Positions 25,818-35,496 of a stretch of DNA of 64,000 nt are shown piece after piece. Location: the NCBI GenBank assembly GCA_017616695.1, contig JAFZXN010000030.1, forward strand, positions 40,639 through 104,638. The letters are read 5' to 3'. Made by a program: the position numbers and the translations under genes. The notes under the pieces were generated by a model. That model did not search any database. It saw nothing but the letters and a program-made list of their open reading frames with translations, and had not been told where the DNA came from. Source of the DNA: Clostridia bacterium. GTDB lineage: Bacteria > Bacillota > Clostridia > Christensenellales > Borkfalkiaceae. Within the stretch, counting starts at the first letter, position 1; every line of letters begins with the position of its first letter.

Positions 25818-27792
25818 AATGTCGGTAATGACCTTGATAGGTCTTGACCGCGACAAAAGCGCTATTTTAAACGCCATACAACGTTCTGCCGCGGCGCAGA
25901 TACGTTCGAGTAAAAGTTACTCCTTGTCGGAAGACGTTGCTCTTCCCGATACGGAGAGTTTTTCCGCGCGCATTTCGCGGGTGGAAAAAGCCGTTTTGCT
26001 CGTTAACGCCGCTATAGACGAACTCCCCAAAGACAAGCGCCCGCAAGTTGTTAAGGACGGTTTCGGCGTTACAAAAGACGAGTTTTTTGCCTTTGCCCGC
26101 GCTGAAAGCGAGATGGAAAAGCTGCTTTCTGAAATAGAAAACGCCGTTTCTTTGCGCGACAAAAACAAAGCGGCGATAAGCGCGGCCCTTGCGGAGATAA
26201 AAGCTTACGAACCGTATTTAAAAGTCGGGCTGCCGTTCTCGTTGTTTAACGATACGGACAGTTCTGACGTGTATTTCGGTCTAATATCGGGCGACAAAAA
26301 AGCTTTCGTCGAAGCTGCCGCCGCCGAAAACGGGTATTATTACCATACTTTCGACGGCGAAGGAAGAGAGTTGCCGTTCGTTCTTGTAAGTCGGAAACGC
26401 GACCGTTTGGCCGCGGAAGAGACGCTTTCCCGCGCGAATTTCCGTCGCTGTCCGTTCGACAATGCGTTGACCGCGAAGGAAAACGTAGCTTGTCTTGAAA
26501 AAAAGCTTACCGAGCTTTACGCGGAAGACGACAGGCTGTTAAACGAAACGGCGGCTTTCTCGGACAAGGTGAAAGATCTTAAAATATATTCGGATTATCT
26601 CGGTTTTTCAAAGGAAAAAGCCGACGTCGAAGAAAAATTCCGTCGCACCGAAAAGGCGTTTTTGCTGGAGGCGTACGTTCCGACCGATGCCGAAAACGTA
26701 GTTACGCAGGCGGTGGAAGGCGCCGCAAAAGCCGTGTTTATGGAGTTTGCGCCCGTCCCGCGGGACGAGTTCGCGCCGACGCTCAATAAAAACGGCAAGA
26801 TAGTAGAAAATTTCGAAGTCATAACCAATATGTATTCGTCGCCGAGATACGGCGAGCTCGATCCGAACGCCGTAATGTCGTTTTTCTTCGCCGCGTTCAT
26901 GGGGCTTATTATGGCGGACGTAGGATACGGGCTGATGATGATAGCCGGCGGGTTTATCCTTGCCGCAAAAAAGCGAGTTGGTACGAGCATTTATCGCATG
27001 GCGAAGGTGTTCGCGTTCGGCGGGTTCTTTGCGGTGCTTTTCGGCGGGGTGTTCGACAGCTGGCTCGGGTTCCCGCTGCTTCGCAACCTGCTCGGCGAAG
27101 GTTACAACGCGTTTTACGCGGCGCATATCGACCAGATAACGGCGTACACTTCGATCGCGGGGATAGGCGTTCCCGCAATACTTATGTGGTGTCTGGCGCT
27201 CGGCACCGTGCAGATAGCGGTAGGGCTTATACTTAAAGCCGTCAAATGTTTCTCCCGCGGGGAGATAGCTCAAGGCATTTTCGGCGGGATAACGTGGGCT
27301 GTTGCGATGCTCGCGCTCGTAGTGTGGGTATTCGGCATGGCGCGCGGGATAACGTATCTTGAAACTTACGGAATGTACGTTACGGCGGGCGCCGTCGCGA
27401 TCGGCGTTTTAACTGCGGGCATCGGCGAAAAGGGTTTCGGGATAGTTACGAAATCGTTTACGTCCGCATACGGTATAATAAATTACGTTTCCGACATATT
27501 GAGCTACGCAAGGCTGTACGGGCTGATGCTCTCGGGTGCGCAGATAGCCTCCATTTTTACCAACACTCTCGCTATAGGAATGCTTTTCCCGACGGGCGTA
27601 GTCGGGGTGATATTCGGCGTCGTTTTAATAATAGTGGGCAACGTGTTCAACCTTGCGATAAACCTTTTGGGCGCTTATATCCACGACGCAAGATTGCAAT
27701 ACGTCGAGTTCTTCGGCAAGTTCTACGACGGCGAAGGCGAATTGTTCACGCCTTTCGGCAACAGCTACGCGCATACCTATTTTAAAGAATAA
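25804..27792 (+). CDS. ntpI: V-type ATPase subunit I/a (membrane stator)
   Basis: 662 residues: a soluble N-terminal half with long helices (1-350) that binds the peripheral stalks, then seven or eight membrane segments (about 355-640). MSFFFAAFMGLIMADVGYGLMM opens the membrane part, as is usual for the family, and SDILSYARLYGLMLSGAQIA carries the essential arginine of the ion path; NLLGAYIHDARLQYVEFFGKFYDG follows. Subunit I holds the two half-channels for ions against the rotating c ring. Overlaps ntpF. Confidence 0.95.
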   Translation: MAIAEMSVMTLIGLDRDKSAILNAIQRSAAAQIRSSKSYSLSEDVALPDTESFSARISRVEKAVLLVNAAIDELPKDKRPQVVKDGFGVTKDEFFAFARAESEMEKLLSEIENAVSLRDKNKAAISAALAEIKAYEPYLKVGLPFSLFNDTDSSDVYFGLISGDKKAFVEAAAAENGYYYHTFDGEGRELPFVLVSRKRDRLAAEETLSRANFRRCPFDNALTAKENVACLEKKLTELYAEDDRLLNETAAFSDKVKDLKIYSDYLGFSKEKADVEEKFRRTEKAFLLEAYVPTDAENVVTQAVEGAAKAVFMEFAPVPRDEFAPTLNKNGKIVENFEVITNMYSSPRYGELDPNAVMSFFFAAFMGLIMADVGYGLMMIAGGFILAAKKRVGTSIYRMAKVFAFGGFFAVLFGGVFDSWLGFPLLRNLLGEGYNAFYAAHIDQITAYTSIAGIGVPAILMWCLALGTVQIAVGLILKAVKCFSRGEIAQGIFGGITWAVAMLALVVWVFGMARGITYLETYGMYVTAGAVAIGVLTAGIGEKGFGIVTKSFTSAYGIINYVSDILSYARLYGLMLSGAQIASIFTNTLAIGMLFPTGVVGVIFGVVLIIVGNVFNLAINLLGAYIHDARLQYVEFFGKFYDGEGELFTPFGNSYAHTYFKE

Positions 27793-27940
27793 TGCGCAGG
27801 CGAGGGCGTTAAGAAAACTTACGACCGAGCAAAAAAATTACGAATTGATAATTGCAAATTATCGCTGACCGCAGTTCGGCGAAAAACATTATAATCAAAC
27901 GAAAAAACAAATAAGAAATCATTTTGGAGGAAATATATTT

Positions 27941-28387
27941 ATGGAAGGTTTAGCTTTAGGACAAGTTCTCGGCTACGTAGGTCTGGCGCTTTGTCTCATT
28001 CTCTGCGGCGCAGGCTCGGCATTCGGCCTTTACAAGACGGGTTCCGCGGCGGCGGGTGTACTTGCGGAAGACAGTAAAAAGTTTTCCAAAGTCATCGTGT
28101 TGGCGTTGTTGCCGGCTACGCAGGGTATTTACGGTTTCGTGCTTGCCGTTATGAAATCGGGCGGCATTGCCAAAATAGCTTCCGAAGCGGCAGGCTGGCA
28201 GATGCTTCTTGCCACCGTCATTCTCGGAATAACGGGTATGCTTTCGGCTATTTTCCAAGGCAAGACCGCCGTGGCGTGCATCTACGCGGTCGGCAAGAAC
28301 AGCGAGGGTTCTGGTAAATACGTTCTGTTCCCCGCGATGGTCGAGTTCTACGCGATACTTGCGCTCGTTCTCGGCTTGATGATTTGA
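27941..28387 (+). CDS. ntpK: V-type ATPase c-ring proteolipid subunit K, Na+-site type
   Basis: 148 residues behind TTGGAGGAAA. Four membrane helices made of two c-like hairpins, with one ion-carrying carboxylate (Glu135 in PAMVEFYAIL), as in duplicated V-type proteolipids. The residues that bind Na+ in the E. hirae NtpK structure (Leu61, Thr64, Gln65, Gln110, Glu139) correspond to Leu57, Thr60 and Gln61 (LLPATQG), Gln106 (IFQGKTA) and Glu135 here, so coupling to Na+ rather than H+ is likely (inference). 148 bp separate it from ntpI. Confidence 0.94.
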   Translation: MEGLALGQVLGYVGLALCLILCGAGSAFGLYKTGSAAAGVLAEDSKKFSKVIVLALLPATQGIYGFVLAVMKSGGIAKIASEAAGWQMLLATVILGITGMLSAIFQGKTAVACIYAVGKNSEGSGKYVLFPAMVEFYAILALVLGLMI

Positions 28388-28402
28388 TGACGACGATCGA
28401 AA

Positions 28403-29005
28403 ATGGATAACGCGCTTAACAATTCGTTTGCCGAAAAAAATGCCGAGGCGCTTACCCAAGGCATTATCGACGACGCCCGCGCCGAAGCCGATAAGATGAT
28501 CGCCGAGGCCGATAGTTATAAGGAAAGAGTCCTTTCGGAAGCTCGCGAAAAGGCGCGCGCTTTTTTGGAACAGGCAGCTGAAGACTGCGAAAAAAACGCG
28601 CAGACGCTTATCGGTCGCGGTAAGAACGCCTCCGAGCTTTTAACGAGAAAAACTTTGCTTGCCGCCAAACAGCAAATAGTCGGCAAGGTGTTTTCCGACG
28701 TTAAAAGAAGGCTTCTTGATATGCCGAAGGACGAATACCTCGCGCTTATATCAAGGCTTATAGACTCGTACGCGGAAAAGGGCGACAAGGTGATAGTTTC
28801 CAAAGCCGCGCCGATAACGGCTGAAGACGTCACCGCGCTTTCCGCGAGCAAAAAACTCGGTCTTTTCGCGTATAAAACGGGCGATTTCGACGGCGGCATA
28901 GTGCTTTCGGGCGAGAAATTCGATAAAGACCTTACTTTTTCGGCGCTAATCGATGCGGAAAGAGAGGCTTTCGAGTCGCAGGCGGCGGCAAAGCTTTTCG
29001 GGTAA
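28403..29005 (+). CDS. ntpE: V-type ATPase subunit E
   Basis: 200 residues. The N-terminal half is a long charged helix (about 15-75, IIDDARAEADKMIAEADSYK), the C-terminal half a small alpha/beta domain (about 110-200, KDEYLALISRLIDSYAEKGD ... GGIVLSGEKFDKDLTFSALI). This is the E subunit of the stator stalk that pairs with the small NtpF-like protein and caps the A3B3 head. It begins 15 bases after ntpK; the ribosome site is poor, so translation may be coupled. Confidence 0.9.
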   Translation: MDNALNNSFAEKNAEALTQGIIDDARAEADKMIAEADSYKERVLSEAREKARAFLEQAAEDCEKNAQTLIGRGKNASELLTRKTLLAAKQQIVGKVFSDVKRRLLDMPKDEYLALISRLIDSYAEKGDKVIVSKAAPITAEDVTALSASKKLGLFAYKTGDFDGGIVLSGEKFDKDLTFSALIDAEREAFESQAAAKLFG

Positions 29006-29010
29006 GAATC

Positions 29011-29985
29011 ATGACGATGAAGAACACCGTTTTCGTGAACGGGATAGTAAAATCGAAGGAAAAATATCTTATCGGCAAGGACCGCTTTTTTCAGATGGCG
29101 GACGCGCCCGATGCGACAGAGGCTTTTAAACTCCTTACCGAAACGGGTTTCGGCGGGGAGGGGTTTTCCGATGCCGCGCCTTCCGATTACGACAAGCTCA
29201 TCGACGCGGAATATGCGGCGCTCATCGGGTTTTTAAAAGAGTACGCGCCCGACGAAAACTTCGTGAAATGCGTAGCCGCCCGTAACGACTTTTTCAATGC
29301 CGAGTGCGCCGTAAGGCAAAAATATCTTGGCGCTTGCGGCGCTTTCGTTGCCGACGGGTATTTTGCCCGCGAAGAGTTTTTAAAAGCGGCAAACGGCGAA
29401 AAGAACGGGCTTTACCAAGAACTGAATAAGGTTGTAAAGGACGCTTGCTCTTTATTTGAAAACGGTAAGGCTACGGGCATAGCCGTAAGTATGCTGTTTT
29501 TCAAAGCCTACTACGCGTTCATGCTCAAAAACGTCAAAGGCGCGGTGTGGAAGGAAAACGTCGTTTTCGAGATAGACACCAAAAATATCTGCTCCGCGAT
29601 GAGGTCTTTAGACGTAAAGGCCGCCGAAAACCAGTATATCGACGGCGGAAAGGTAAGTAAAAAGACGCTCGATCTCATAGTTATCGGCGACGAACGCCGT
29701 GCGCTCGATAAACTTATTGCCACCCCTTATTTCGAGCTTGTAAAGCTCGGGTTTTCGGAAAGGGCGACCGGTGCGCTCGTAGAATTTGAAAAAAAAGCCG
29801 ACAGTTTTGCGATGGAACGGTTGAAAGAAAAGCGTTTCGAGACGGAAGGCTTCGTGCCGCTTCTCGTATTCGTAGGCTATAAATTGAGCGAGATGAAAAA
29901 CGTGCGGCTCGTGATGGCTTTGAAAAATTGCGGAGCCGACAAAGAAAGTATTATAAAGAGGCTGGTTGATTGTTATGCAGGGTGA
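29011..29985 (+). CDS. ntpC: V-type ATPase subunit C (central axle adaptor, d-like)
   Basis: 324 residues, all helical, of the NtpC/AtpC (subunit d) family that couples the central shaft to the c ring. Recognisable are the start VNGIVKSKEKYLIGKDRFFQM, internal pseudo-repeats and the end PLLVFVGYKLSEMKNVRLVM. It starts 5 bases after ntpE; ATG 29017 is a possible alternative. The end overlaps the start of ntpG. Confidence 0.9.
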   Translation: MTMKNTVFVNGIVKSKEKYLIGKDRFFQMADAPDATEAFKLLTETGFGGEGFSDAAPSDYDKLIDAEYAALIGFLKEYAPDENFVKCVAARNDFFNAECAVRQKYLGACGAFVADGYFAREEFLKAANGEKNGLYQELNKVVKDACSLFENGKATGIAVSMLFFKAYYAFMLKNVKGAVWKENVVFEIDTKNICSAMRSLDVKAAENQYIDGGKVSKKTLDLIVIGDERRALDKLIATPYFELVKLGFSERATGALVEFEKKADSFAMERLKEKRFETEGFVPLLVFVGYKLSEMKNVRLVMALKNCGADKESIIKRLVDCYAG

Positions 29986-30301
29986 AACGGCGATAATCGG
30001 CAACGGCGACAGCGTGCTTGCTTTTAAAGCGGGCGGCGTGGACGCGTATCCCGCGGGCGACGCGGCAAAGGCGCGCGAATTGCTACGCAAACTTGCCAAA
30101 ACTTACAAGGTCGTGTTCATAACGGAAGATCTTGCCGCCGAGCTTGACGACCTTATTTCGAGAATGAACGAACAGCCTTATCCCGTGATCGTGCCCATTC
30201 CTTCCGAGAACGGGGCGAGCGGGTACGCGGGGCAAAAATTGATCCGGCACATGGAAAGAGCGCTCGGCGTGGATATATTGTTTAATAAAGAGGAAAGATA
30301 A
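29975..30301 (+). CDS. ntpG: V-type ATPase subunit F (rotor)
   Basis: 108 residues from the ATG at 29975, which overlaps the ntpC end; the frame extends three codons upstream to a TTG. GETAIIGNGDSVLAFKAGGV at the start, the middle VVFITEDLA and the late PVIVPIPSENG are the flavodoxin-like features of subunit F, part of the rotating stalk with subunit D. The stop TAA abuts the ntpA start. Confidence 0.9.
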   Translation: MQGETAIIGNGDSVLAFKAGGVDAYPAGDAAKARELLRKLAKTYKVVFITEDLAAELDDLISRMNEQPYPVIVPIPSENGASGYAGQKLIRHMERALGVDILFNKEER

Positions 30302-32068
30302 ATGCAAGGAAAAATCGTTAAGGTCTCGGGACCTTTGACCGTTGCCGAAAACATGGCGGACGTAAAGATGTACGACGTTGTAAAAGTGGGCGATAACGGG
30401 CTTATAGGCGAGGTTATCGAGCTTCGCGGCGACAAAGCGTCCATTCAGGTCTACGAGGAAACTTCGGGACTTGGCGTGGGCGATAAAGTGGAGTCGACGG
30501 GGCACGCGTTGTCGGTCGAATTGGGCCCGGGGCTTATCGGCGGGATATTCGACGGTATCCAGCGCCCGCTCGACAAGATAGTCGCGGCAAGCGGAGATAG
30601 GATATCCCGCGGCGTAAAAGTCGACAATATCGACCACGAAAAGAAGTGGCTTTTCGAGCCGACCGTAAAAGTCGGCGCGGAAGTTTCTTTCGGCGACGTT
30701 ATCGGTACGGTGCGGGAAACGCCGATAGTTTTGCATAAGATAATGGTGCCGCAGGGCGTCAGCGGCAGGATAACTAAAATCGAAAAAGGCGAATTCAACG
30801 TTACGGAGACGGTGGCGGTCGTCGAAAACGGCGACAAAGTTTACCCCGTGACGATGCTTACCCGTTGGCCGGTCAGAAAGGCGCGCCCGTATAAGGAAAA
30901 AATGACGCCCGATATGCCCATGGTCACGGGGCAAAGAGTAATAGATACGCTTTTCCCTATAGCAAAGGGCGGCGTGGCTGCCGTGCCGGGGCCGTTCGGA
31001 AGCGGTAAGACTGTCGTTCAGCATCAGCTTGCAAAGTGGGCGGACGCGGACATAATAATTTACGTCGGCTGCGGCGAACGCGGCAACGAAATGACGGACG
31101 TTCTGAACGAGTTTCCCGAGCTTAAAGATCCGAAGACGGGCGAACCGCTTATGAAAAGAACGGTGCTTATCGCCAACACGTCGGATATGCCCGTCGCCGC
31201 GCGTGAAGCCTCAATATATACGGGTATAACGATAGCCGAATACTTCCGCGACATGGGTTACGACGTCGCCATTATGGCCGACTCCACTTCCCGCTGGGCG
31301 GAGGCTTTGAGAGAGATGAGCGGCAGGCTCGAAGAAATGCCGGGCGACGAAGGTTACCCCGCGTACCTGTCGTCAAGACTTGCGGAGTTTTACGAGCGCG
31401 CGGGCATAGTGAAAGTCGCGGGTAGCGGCAACGTCGTAGGCTCGGTAACGGCTATCGGCGCGGTCTCGCCCCCGGGCGGCGACCTTTCGGAACCCGTTTC
31501 GCAGGCAACTTTAAGAATTGTCAAAGTATTCTGGGGGCTTTCGGCGTCGTTAGCTTATAAGCGGCACTTTCCCGCGATCGATTGGCTCATAAGCTATTCG
31601 CTTTATGCGGACAGAATGGTCGAGTGGTTCGACAAAAACGTCGGCGAAGACTTTATGCCGCTACGCGCTTTTATTATGAACGTGTTGCAGGAAGAGGCCA
31701 ACCTTGACGAAATCGTCCGCCTCGTCGGTATGGACGCGCTTTCATATAAAGACAGAATGACCATGGAAACGGCGAAGATGGTCAGAGAAGACTATCTCCA
31801 CCAGAACGCCTTCCACGAAACGGATACTTACACTTCGCTTATAAAGCAATACAGAATGTTGCGGCTTATAAAGACTTTCTACGATCTCGGCAACGAAGCC
31901 GTGGCAAGTTACGCCGAGCTTGACGATATATTGAACTGCCCCGCAAAAGAGCGTATCGGCAGAGCCAAATATCTTACCGAGGCCGAGATAGGTGCGTTTG
32001 ACGAGATCGAAGCGCAGCTGACGGCGCAACTTAAAGCCCTTTGTGTCGGAGGCAACGACGATGTATAA
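30302..32068 (+). CDS. ntpA: V-type ATPase catalytic subunit A
   Basis: 588 residues. The N-terminal beta barrel is followed by the non-homologous region (about 115-185, ending [12 protein letters not shown]), then the catalytic P-loop GPFGSGKT at 230-237, Walker B region and the signature [31 protein letters not shown], typical of V/A-type A subunits. It hydrolyses or makes ATP at the A-B interface. The start is one base after the ntpG stop; the stop overlaps the ntpB start. Confidence 0.98.
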   Translation: MQGKIVKVSGPLTVAENMADVKMYDVVKVGDNGLIGEVIELRGDKASIQVYEETSGLGVGDKVESTGHALSVELGPGLIGGIFDGIQRPLDKIVAASGDRISRGVKVDNIDHEKKWLFEPTVKVGAEVSFGDVIGTVRETPIVLHKIMVPQGVSGRITKIEKGEFNVTETVAVVENGDKVYPVTMLTRWPVRKARPYKEKMTPDMPMVTGQRVIDTLFPIAKGGVAAVPGPFGSGKTVVQHQLAKWADADIIIYVGCGERGNEMTDVLNEFPELKDPKTGEPLMKRTVLIANTSDMPVAAREASIYTGITIAEYFRDMGYDVAIMADSTSRWAEALREMSGRLEEMPGDEGYPAYLSSRLAEFYERAGIVKVAGSGNVVGSVTAIGAVSPPGGDLSEPVSQATLRIVKVFWGLSASLAYKRHFPAIDWLISYSLYADRMVEWFDKNVGEDFMPLRAFIMNVLQEEANLDEIVRLVGMDALSYKDRMTMETAKMVREDYLHQNAFHETDTYTSLIKQYRMLRLIKTFYDLGNEAVASYAELDDILNCPAKERIGRAKYLTEAEIGAFDEIEAQLTAQLKALCVGGNDDV

Positions 32069-33428
32069 AGAATATAAAACAATAAAAGAAGTCGTCGGGC
32101 CGCTCATGCTCGTTGAAGGCGTCGAAGGCGTCAAGTACGACGAGCTCGTCGAAGTCACGCAGGAAAACGGCGAAGTGCGCCGCGGTAAGGTGCTCGAAGT
32201 CAATTACGACAAAGCCGTCGTGCAGCTTTTCGAGAACACGCAGGGGCTTAAGATTTCCACGTCAAAAGCGCGGTTTTTAGGCAGAAGTTTATCGCTCGGC
32301 GTATCGCAGGATATGCTCGGGCGCGTGTTCGACGGTATGGGCAACCCGCGTGACGGGGGCGCTCCCATTATTCCCGAAAAGAAGATGAATATCAACGGCG
32401 AGCCGATAAACCCCGCCGCAAGAGATTACCCCAACGAGTTCATTCAGACGGGCGTTTCGGCTATCGACGGGCTCAATACGCTCGTAAGAGGGCAAAAGCT
32501 CCCGGTTTTCTCGATGAGCGGTCTGCCGCACGCCGAACTTGCCGCGCAGATAGCGCGTCAGGCCAAAGTCAGAAATTCGGACAGCAAATTCGCAGTCGTT
32601 TTCGCGGCTATCGGTATAACTTTCGAGGAAGCCGAGTATTTTGCCGAGGATTTCAGAAGAACGGGCGCTATAGGAAGAACGGTGCTTTTTACCAACCTTG
32701 CAAACGACCCCGCTATAGAGAGGATAGCTACCCCCAGAATGGCTTTGACGTGCGCGGAATATCTCGCGTTCGAGTGCGGCATGCACGTCCTCGTCATTAT
32801 GACGGACATAACCAACTACGCCGAAGCTCTTCGTGAAGTTTCCGCCGCAAGAAAGGAAGTTCCGGGAAGACGAGGCTATCCCGGATATCTGTATACCGAC
32901 CTTGCGCAGCTTTACGAACGCGCCGGAAGGATACGCGGAAAAGAAGGTTCTATTACGCAGATACCTATTCTGACTATGCCCGAAGACGATAAGACTCACC
33001 CTATACCCGACCTTACCGGTTACATCACCGAAGGGCAGATAATCTTGTCGCGTGACCTCTACAAAAAGGGCGTTAATCCGCCTATAGACGTACTTCCGTC
33101 GCTTTCGAGGCTCAAAGATAAGGGCATCGGCGACGGCAAAACGAGAGAGGATCACGCCGACACGATGAACCAACTTTTCTCCGCTTACGCAAGAGGGAAG
33201 GACTGCAAAGAACTTTCCGCGATACTCGGCGACGCGGCGCTCACGCCTACGGATAAGCTATACGCGAAGTTCGCCGAAGAGTTTGAAAAACGCTACGTCG
33301 CTCAAGGCTATACTACCAACCGCTCAATCGAAGAAACGCTCGATATCGGTTGGGAACTGCTTAAGATATTGCCGCGCGCGGAATTGAAGCGAATCAAAGA
33401 GAAGTATATCGAAAAGTATATGAATTGA
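32061..33428 (+). CDS. ntpB: V-type ATPase regulatory subunit B
   Basis: 455 residues from the ATG at 32061, chosen because GGAGG lies eight bases upstream; a GTG at 32043 also starts the frame. It lacks a true P-loop ([20 protein letters not shown] in its place), as expected for the non-catalytic subunit, and has the signature [20 protein letters not shown] and [20 protein letters not shown]. It overlaps ntpA by eight bases. A 290-bp gap holding a hairpin repeat separates it from ntpD. Confidence 0.97.
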   Translation: MYKEYKTIKEVVGPLMLVEGVEGVKYDELVEVTQENGEVRRGKVLEVNYDKAVVQLFENTQGLKISTSKARFLGRSLSLGVSQDMLGRVFDGMGNPRDGGAPIIPEKKMNINGEPINPAARDYPNEFIQTGVSAIDGLNTLVRGQKLPVFSMSGLPHAELAAQIARQAKVRNSDSKFAVVFAAIGITFEEAEYFAEDFRRTGAIGRTVLFTNLANDPAIERIATPRMALTCAEYLAFECGMHVLVIMTDITNYAEALREVSAARKEVPGRRGYPGYLYTDLAQLYERAGRIRGKEGSITQIPILTMPEDDKTHPIPDLTGYITEGQIILSRDLYKKGVNPPIDVLPSLSRLKDKGIGDGKTREDHADTMNQLFSAYARGKDCKELSAILGDAALTPTDKLYAKFAEEFEKRYVAQGYTTNRSIEETLDIGWELLKILPRAELKRIKEKYIEKYMN

Positions 33429-33432
33429 CGCA

Positions 33433-33462
33433 GACCGCTCGCCGCCGTTGGCGGAATGATAT
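33433..33462 (+). repeat. Hairpin repeat R2 (GACCGCT...CCGCC-GTT-GGCGG-AATGATAT)
   Basis: A 30-base sequence five bases after the ntpB stop. The same 30 bases with four differences follow the stop of the VWA lipoprotein gene (42326-42355), where they begin a longer hairpin array. The stem is CCGCC/GGCGG. The rest of the gap (33463-33718) has small palindromes (GAACG/CGTTC; GACCGC/GCGGTC) but no gene. Confidence 0.65.
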
Positions 33463-33718
33463 CGCGTTGCGACGAGGTGGCGGGATCGTCTGTATAATAA
33501 GGCGGCAACTTTTGTTGCCCGACATATTGGTTAATAATATTAAATTATTTTGTTCGGAACGTGAAAGCGTTCTCGAGCATAATTCCACTTTCCACTCTCC
33601 GCTTTTTAATAATTTTTCGGCGATTTCAGTGCGAAGGTTTGAGCGCGTTAAGAAATCGCACGACCGCAAGCGGTCAGCGAATCGGCGGTCGGCGGTAAGC
33701 GATAAATAGGAGTAAATA

Positions 33719-34351
33719 ATGTCACGTCTCAACGTCAATCCGACGAGAATGGAGCTTAAGCGCCTTAAAGGGAGATTAGCTACGGCTATCCGCGGGCATA
33801 AGCTTTTAAAAGACAAGTCGGACGAAATGATAAGGCGGTTTTCCGTGCTTATCAAAGAGAATAAACGCCTGCGCGACGAGGTCGAAAAAGAGCTGTCGGG
33901 TTGTTTGAAGCAGTTTGCTTTTGCAAGCGGCGTTTCTTCCCGTGCGGCGCTTGAGAAGGCTTTTTCGATGCCGTCCGTTAAACTCGACGTCAAGTATTCC
34001 ACCGACAACGTGATGAGCGTGGAAGTCCCCAAAATAACCGTTAACGGTACTATAGGCGGGGATATGCCTTACGCCTTTGCCGAGATCACTTCCGAGGCCG
34101 ACTACTCGGTGAAAAAGATATCCGAAGTCATCGTCAAGATGATGAAGCTTGCCGAGGTGGAAAAAACCGTCGCCATGCTCGCCGCGGAGATAGAAAGAAA
34201 CAAGCGCCGCGTCAACGCGCTCGAACACGTTATGATCCCGCAGCTTGAAGAGACTATCTCATATATCAGATCAAAACTCGACGAGAACGAACGCGCCGCC
34301 ACCACGAGGCTTATGAAGGTCAAGACAATGATAGCCGACCGAAACGCCTGA
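33719..34351 (+). CDS. ntpD: V-type ATPase subunit D (rotor axle)
   Basis: 210 residues behind ATAGGAGT. It starts with LNVNPTRMELKRLKGRLATA, the conserved opening of subunit D, and consists of two long helices (about 5-70 and 140-200) that form the central coiled-coil axle, with a short hairpin region between (EVPKITVNGTIGGDMPYAFA). Last gene of the operon, in the E. hirae order F-I-K-E-C-G-A-B-D. A terminator follows. Confidence 0.95.
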   Translation: MSRLNVNPTRMELKRLKGRLATAIRGHKLLKDKSDEMIRRFSVLIKENKRLRDEVEKELSGCLKQFAFASGVSSRAALEKAFSMPSVKLDVKYSTDNVMSVEVPKITVNGTIGGDMPYAFAEITSEADYSVKKISEVIVKMMKLAEVEKTVAMLAAEIERNKRRVNALEHVMIPQLEETISYIRSKLDENERAATTRLMKVKTMIADRNA

Positions 34352-34373
34352 CCTGTTTTTAAAAGGAATAAAT

Positions 34374-34426
34374 AAAAAGCGCCGAACGAAAAGTTGCCGT
34401 AAAACAACCTTCGTTCGGTGCTTTTT
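34374..34426. terminator. Bidirectional terminator between ntpD and fic
   Basis: A 17-bp stem, AAAAAGCGCCGAACGAA with its complement (one G-U), over a 19-base loop. A-run and T-run at the ends serve both strands. Confidence 0.9.
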
Positions 34427-34429
34427 CAT

Positions 34430-34449
34430 CTTGCTTAGATCTTGCTTAA
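34430..34449. repeat. 20-bp direct repeat, left copy flanking fic
   Basis: CTTGCTTAGATCTTGCTTAA, identical to 35497-35516 on the other side of the fic gene. Each copy is itself TTGCTTA twice around GATC. Confidence 0.85.
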
Positions 34450-34453
34450 TTTC

Positions 34454-35434
34454 TTACTTAACGTACCTTTGATTTTTGCTGTTCGGTTTCTTCGGTAAAG
34501 TCATCTTAACAAGTCCGTTTTCAATTGCGGGATTGAGATAGCTGTTTCTTAAAGTCTCTTTTGACTTTATCCCCAAACGTTCCATGATCTCGTTTGCGGA
34601 CAAAGGAATATCCGGTTCCATAATATTAAGGAGGCGATTGACTTGTTCGGAAATATTTTCAGACTCTTTTTCAGCTCCTTTGAGCACGTCGTCGAGGACC
34701 TCGTCTATCATTTTCAACATAAATTCAATAAAAGCGTTTGAATTTCCTTCCGTGTGACATTTTGCAATCGCCCCATAATATTCGGCTTGGTACTTTTCAA
34801 TTTGCGATTCAATGGGAATAAATTCGAACAAAGGATCCCATTTTGTAAGCAACACGTTTTGCCAAAGTCTGACCGTTCTTCCGTTTCCGTCGCTGAAAGG
34901 ATGAATGAAAACGAATTCATAATGAAAGACGCACGATTTTATCAATATATGAGTGTCGTTATCGTTTTTCAACCAATCGAACAGATCGGACATAAGAGAC
35001 GGGACCATTTTTTCGGGCGGGGCAACGAATATGACCTTTTCCCCGTCAAATACACCTTCGCTATGGTCTCTGTACTTGCCGGCGTCGTCTAAGATAAGGT
35101 CTGTAAGGATAAAGTGAGCTTTTATCAAGTCCGATTCGCTATATCCGTCAAACTCGTTTATCGAATTATATGCCTTATACGCGTTTTTGACTTCTTGTAT
35201 CTCTTTTTGAGGACCGATGACCGTTTTGTCGGCAATAATGTCCCTTACTTGATTTAAAGACAAAGAATTTGCCTCTATTACGAGCGACGAATGGATAGAC
35301 CTTATCTTATTGTTTCGTCTCAGCGTGGGCATACGCTTTAATGAATTAAAAGACGTTATTCGTCCTAATTTCTCTGTAATGGAAATAGTTTTTGAAAGCA
35401 TATAATTGGAAATGGAAAAAGGTGGTCTATACAT
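34454..35434 (-). CDS. fic: Fic-domain AMPylase-like protein (self-inhibited)
   Basis: 326 residues. The catalytic Fic motif HPFSDGNGR is complete (178-186, His178), and an inhibitory helix motif SSLVIEAN (49-56, Glu54) lies N-terminal to it, the class II arrangement in which the same chain blocks its own ATP site. A C-terminal winged-helix-like part (about 258-326) follows, with IPLSANEIMERLGIKSKETL. Such proteins usually transfer AMP to a target; the target here is unknown, and no separate antitoxin is present. The gene is visibly more AT-rich than its neighbours, lies on the opposite strand, has its own promoter, and sits between exact 20-bp direct repeats, all pointing to acquisition as a cassette. 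Ribosome site: GAGAGGAG. Confidence 0.93.
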   Translation of the reverse strand: MYRPPFSISNYMLSKTISITEKLGRITSFNSLKRMPTLRRNNKIRSIHSSLVIEANSLSLNQVRDIIADKTVIGPQKEIQEVKNAYKAYNSINEFDGYSESDLIKAHFILTDLILDDAGKYRDHSEGVFDGEKVIFVAPPEKMVPSLMSDLFDWLKNDNDTHILIKSCVFHYEFVFIHPFSDGNGRTVRLWQNVLLTKWDPLFEFIPIESQIEKYQAEYYGAIAKCHTEGNSNAFIEFMLKMIDEVLDDVLKGAEKESENISEQVNRLLNIMEPDIPLSANEIMERLGIKSKETLRNSYLNPAIENGLVKMTLPKKPNSKNQRYVK

Positions 35435-35463
35435 AATAGCGCTCCTCTCGCTTCTTATATTTA

Positions 35464-35492
35464 TTATACCACAATTATGTCATAAAATCAAC
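35464..35492 (-). promoter_or_regulatory. Promoter of fic
   Basis: Minus strand: TTGATT, 17 bases, consensus TATAAT. It lies inside the direct repeats, so the promoter would travel with the gene. Confidence 0.75.
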
Positions 35493-35496
35493 CGTC

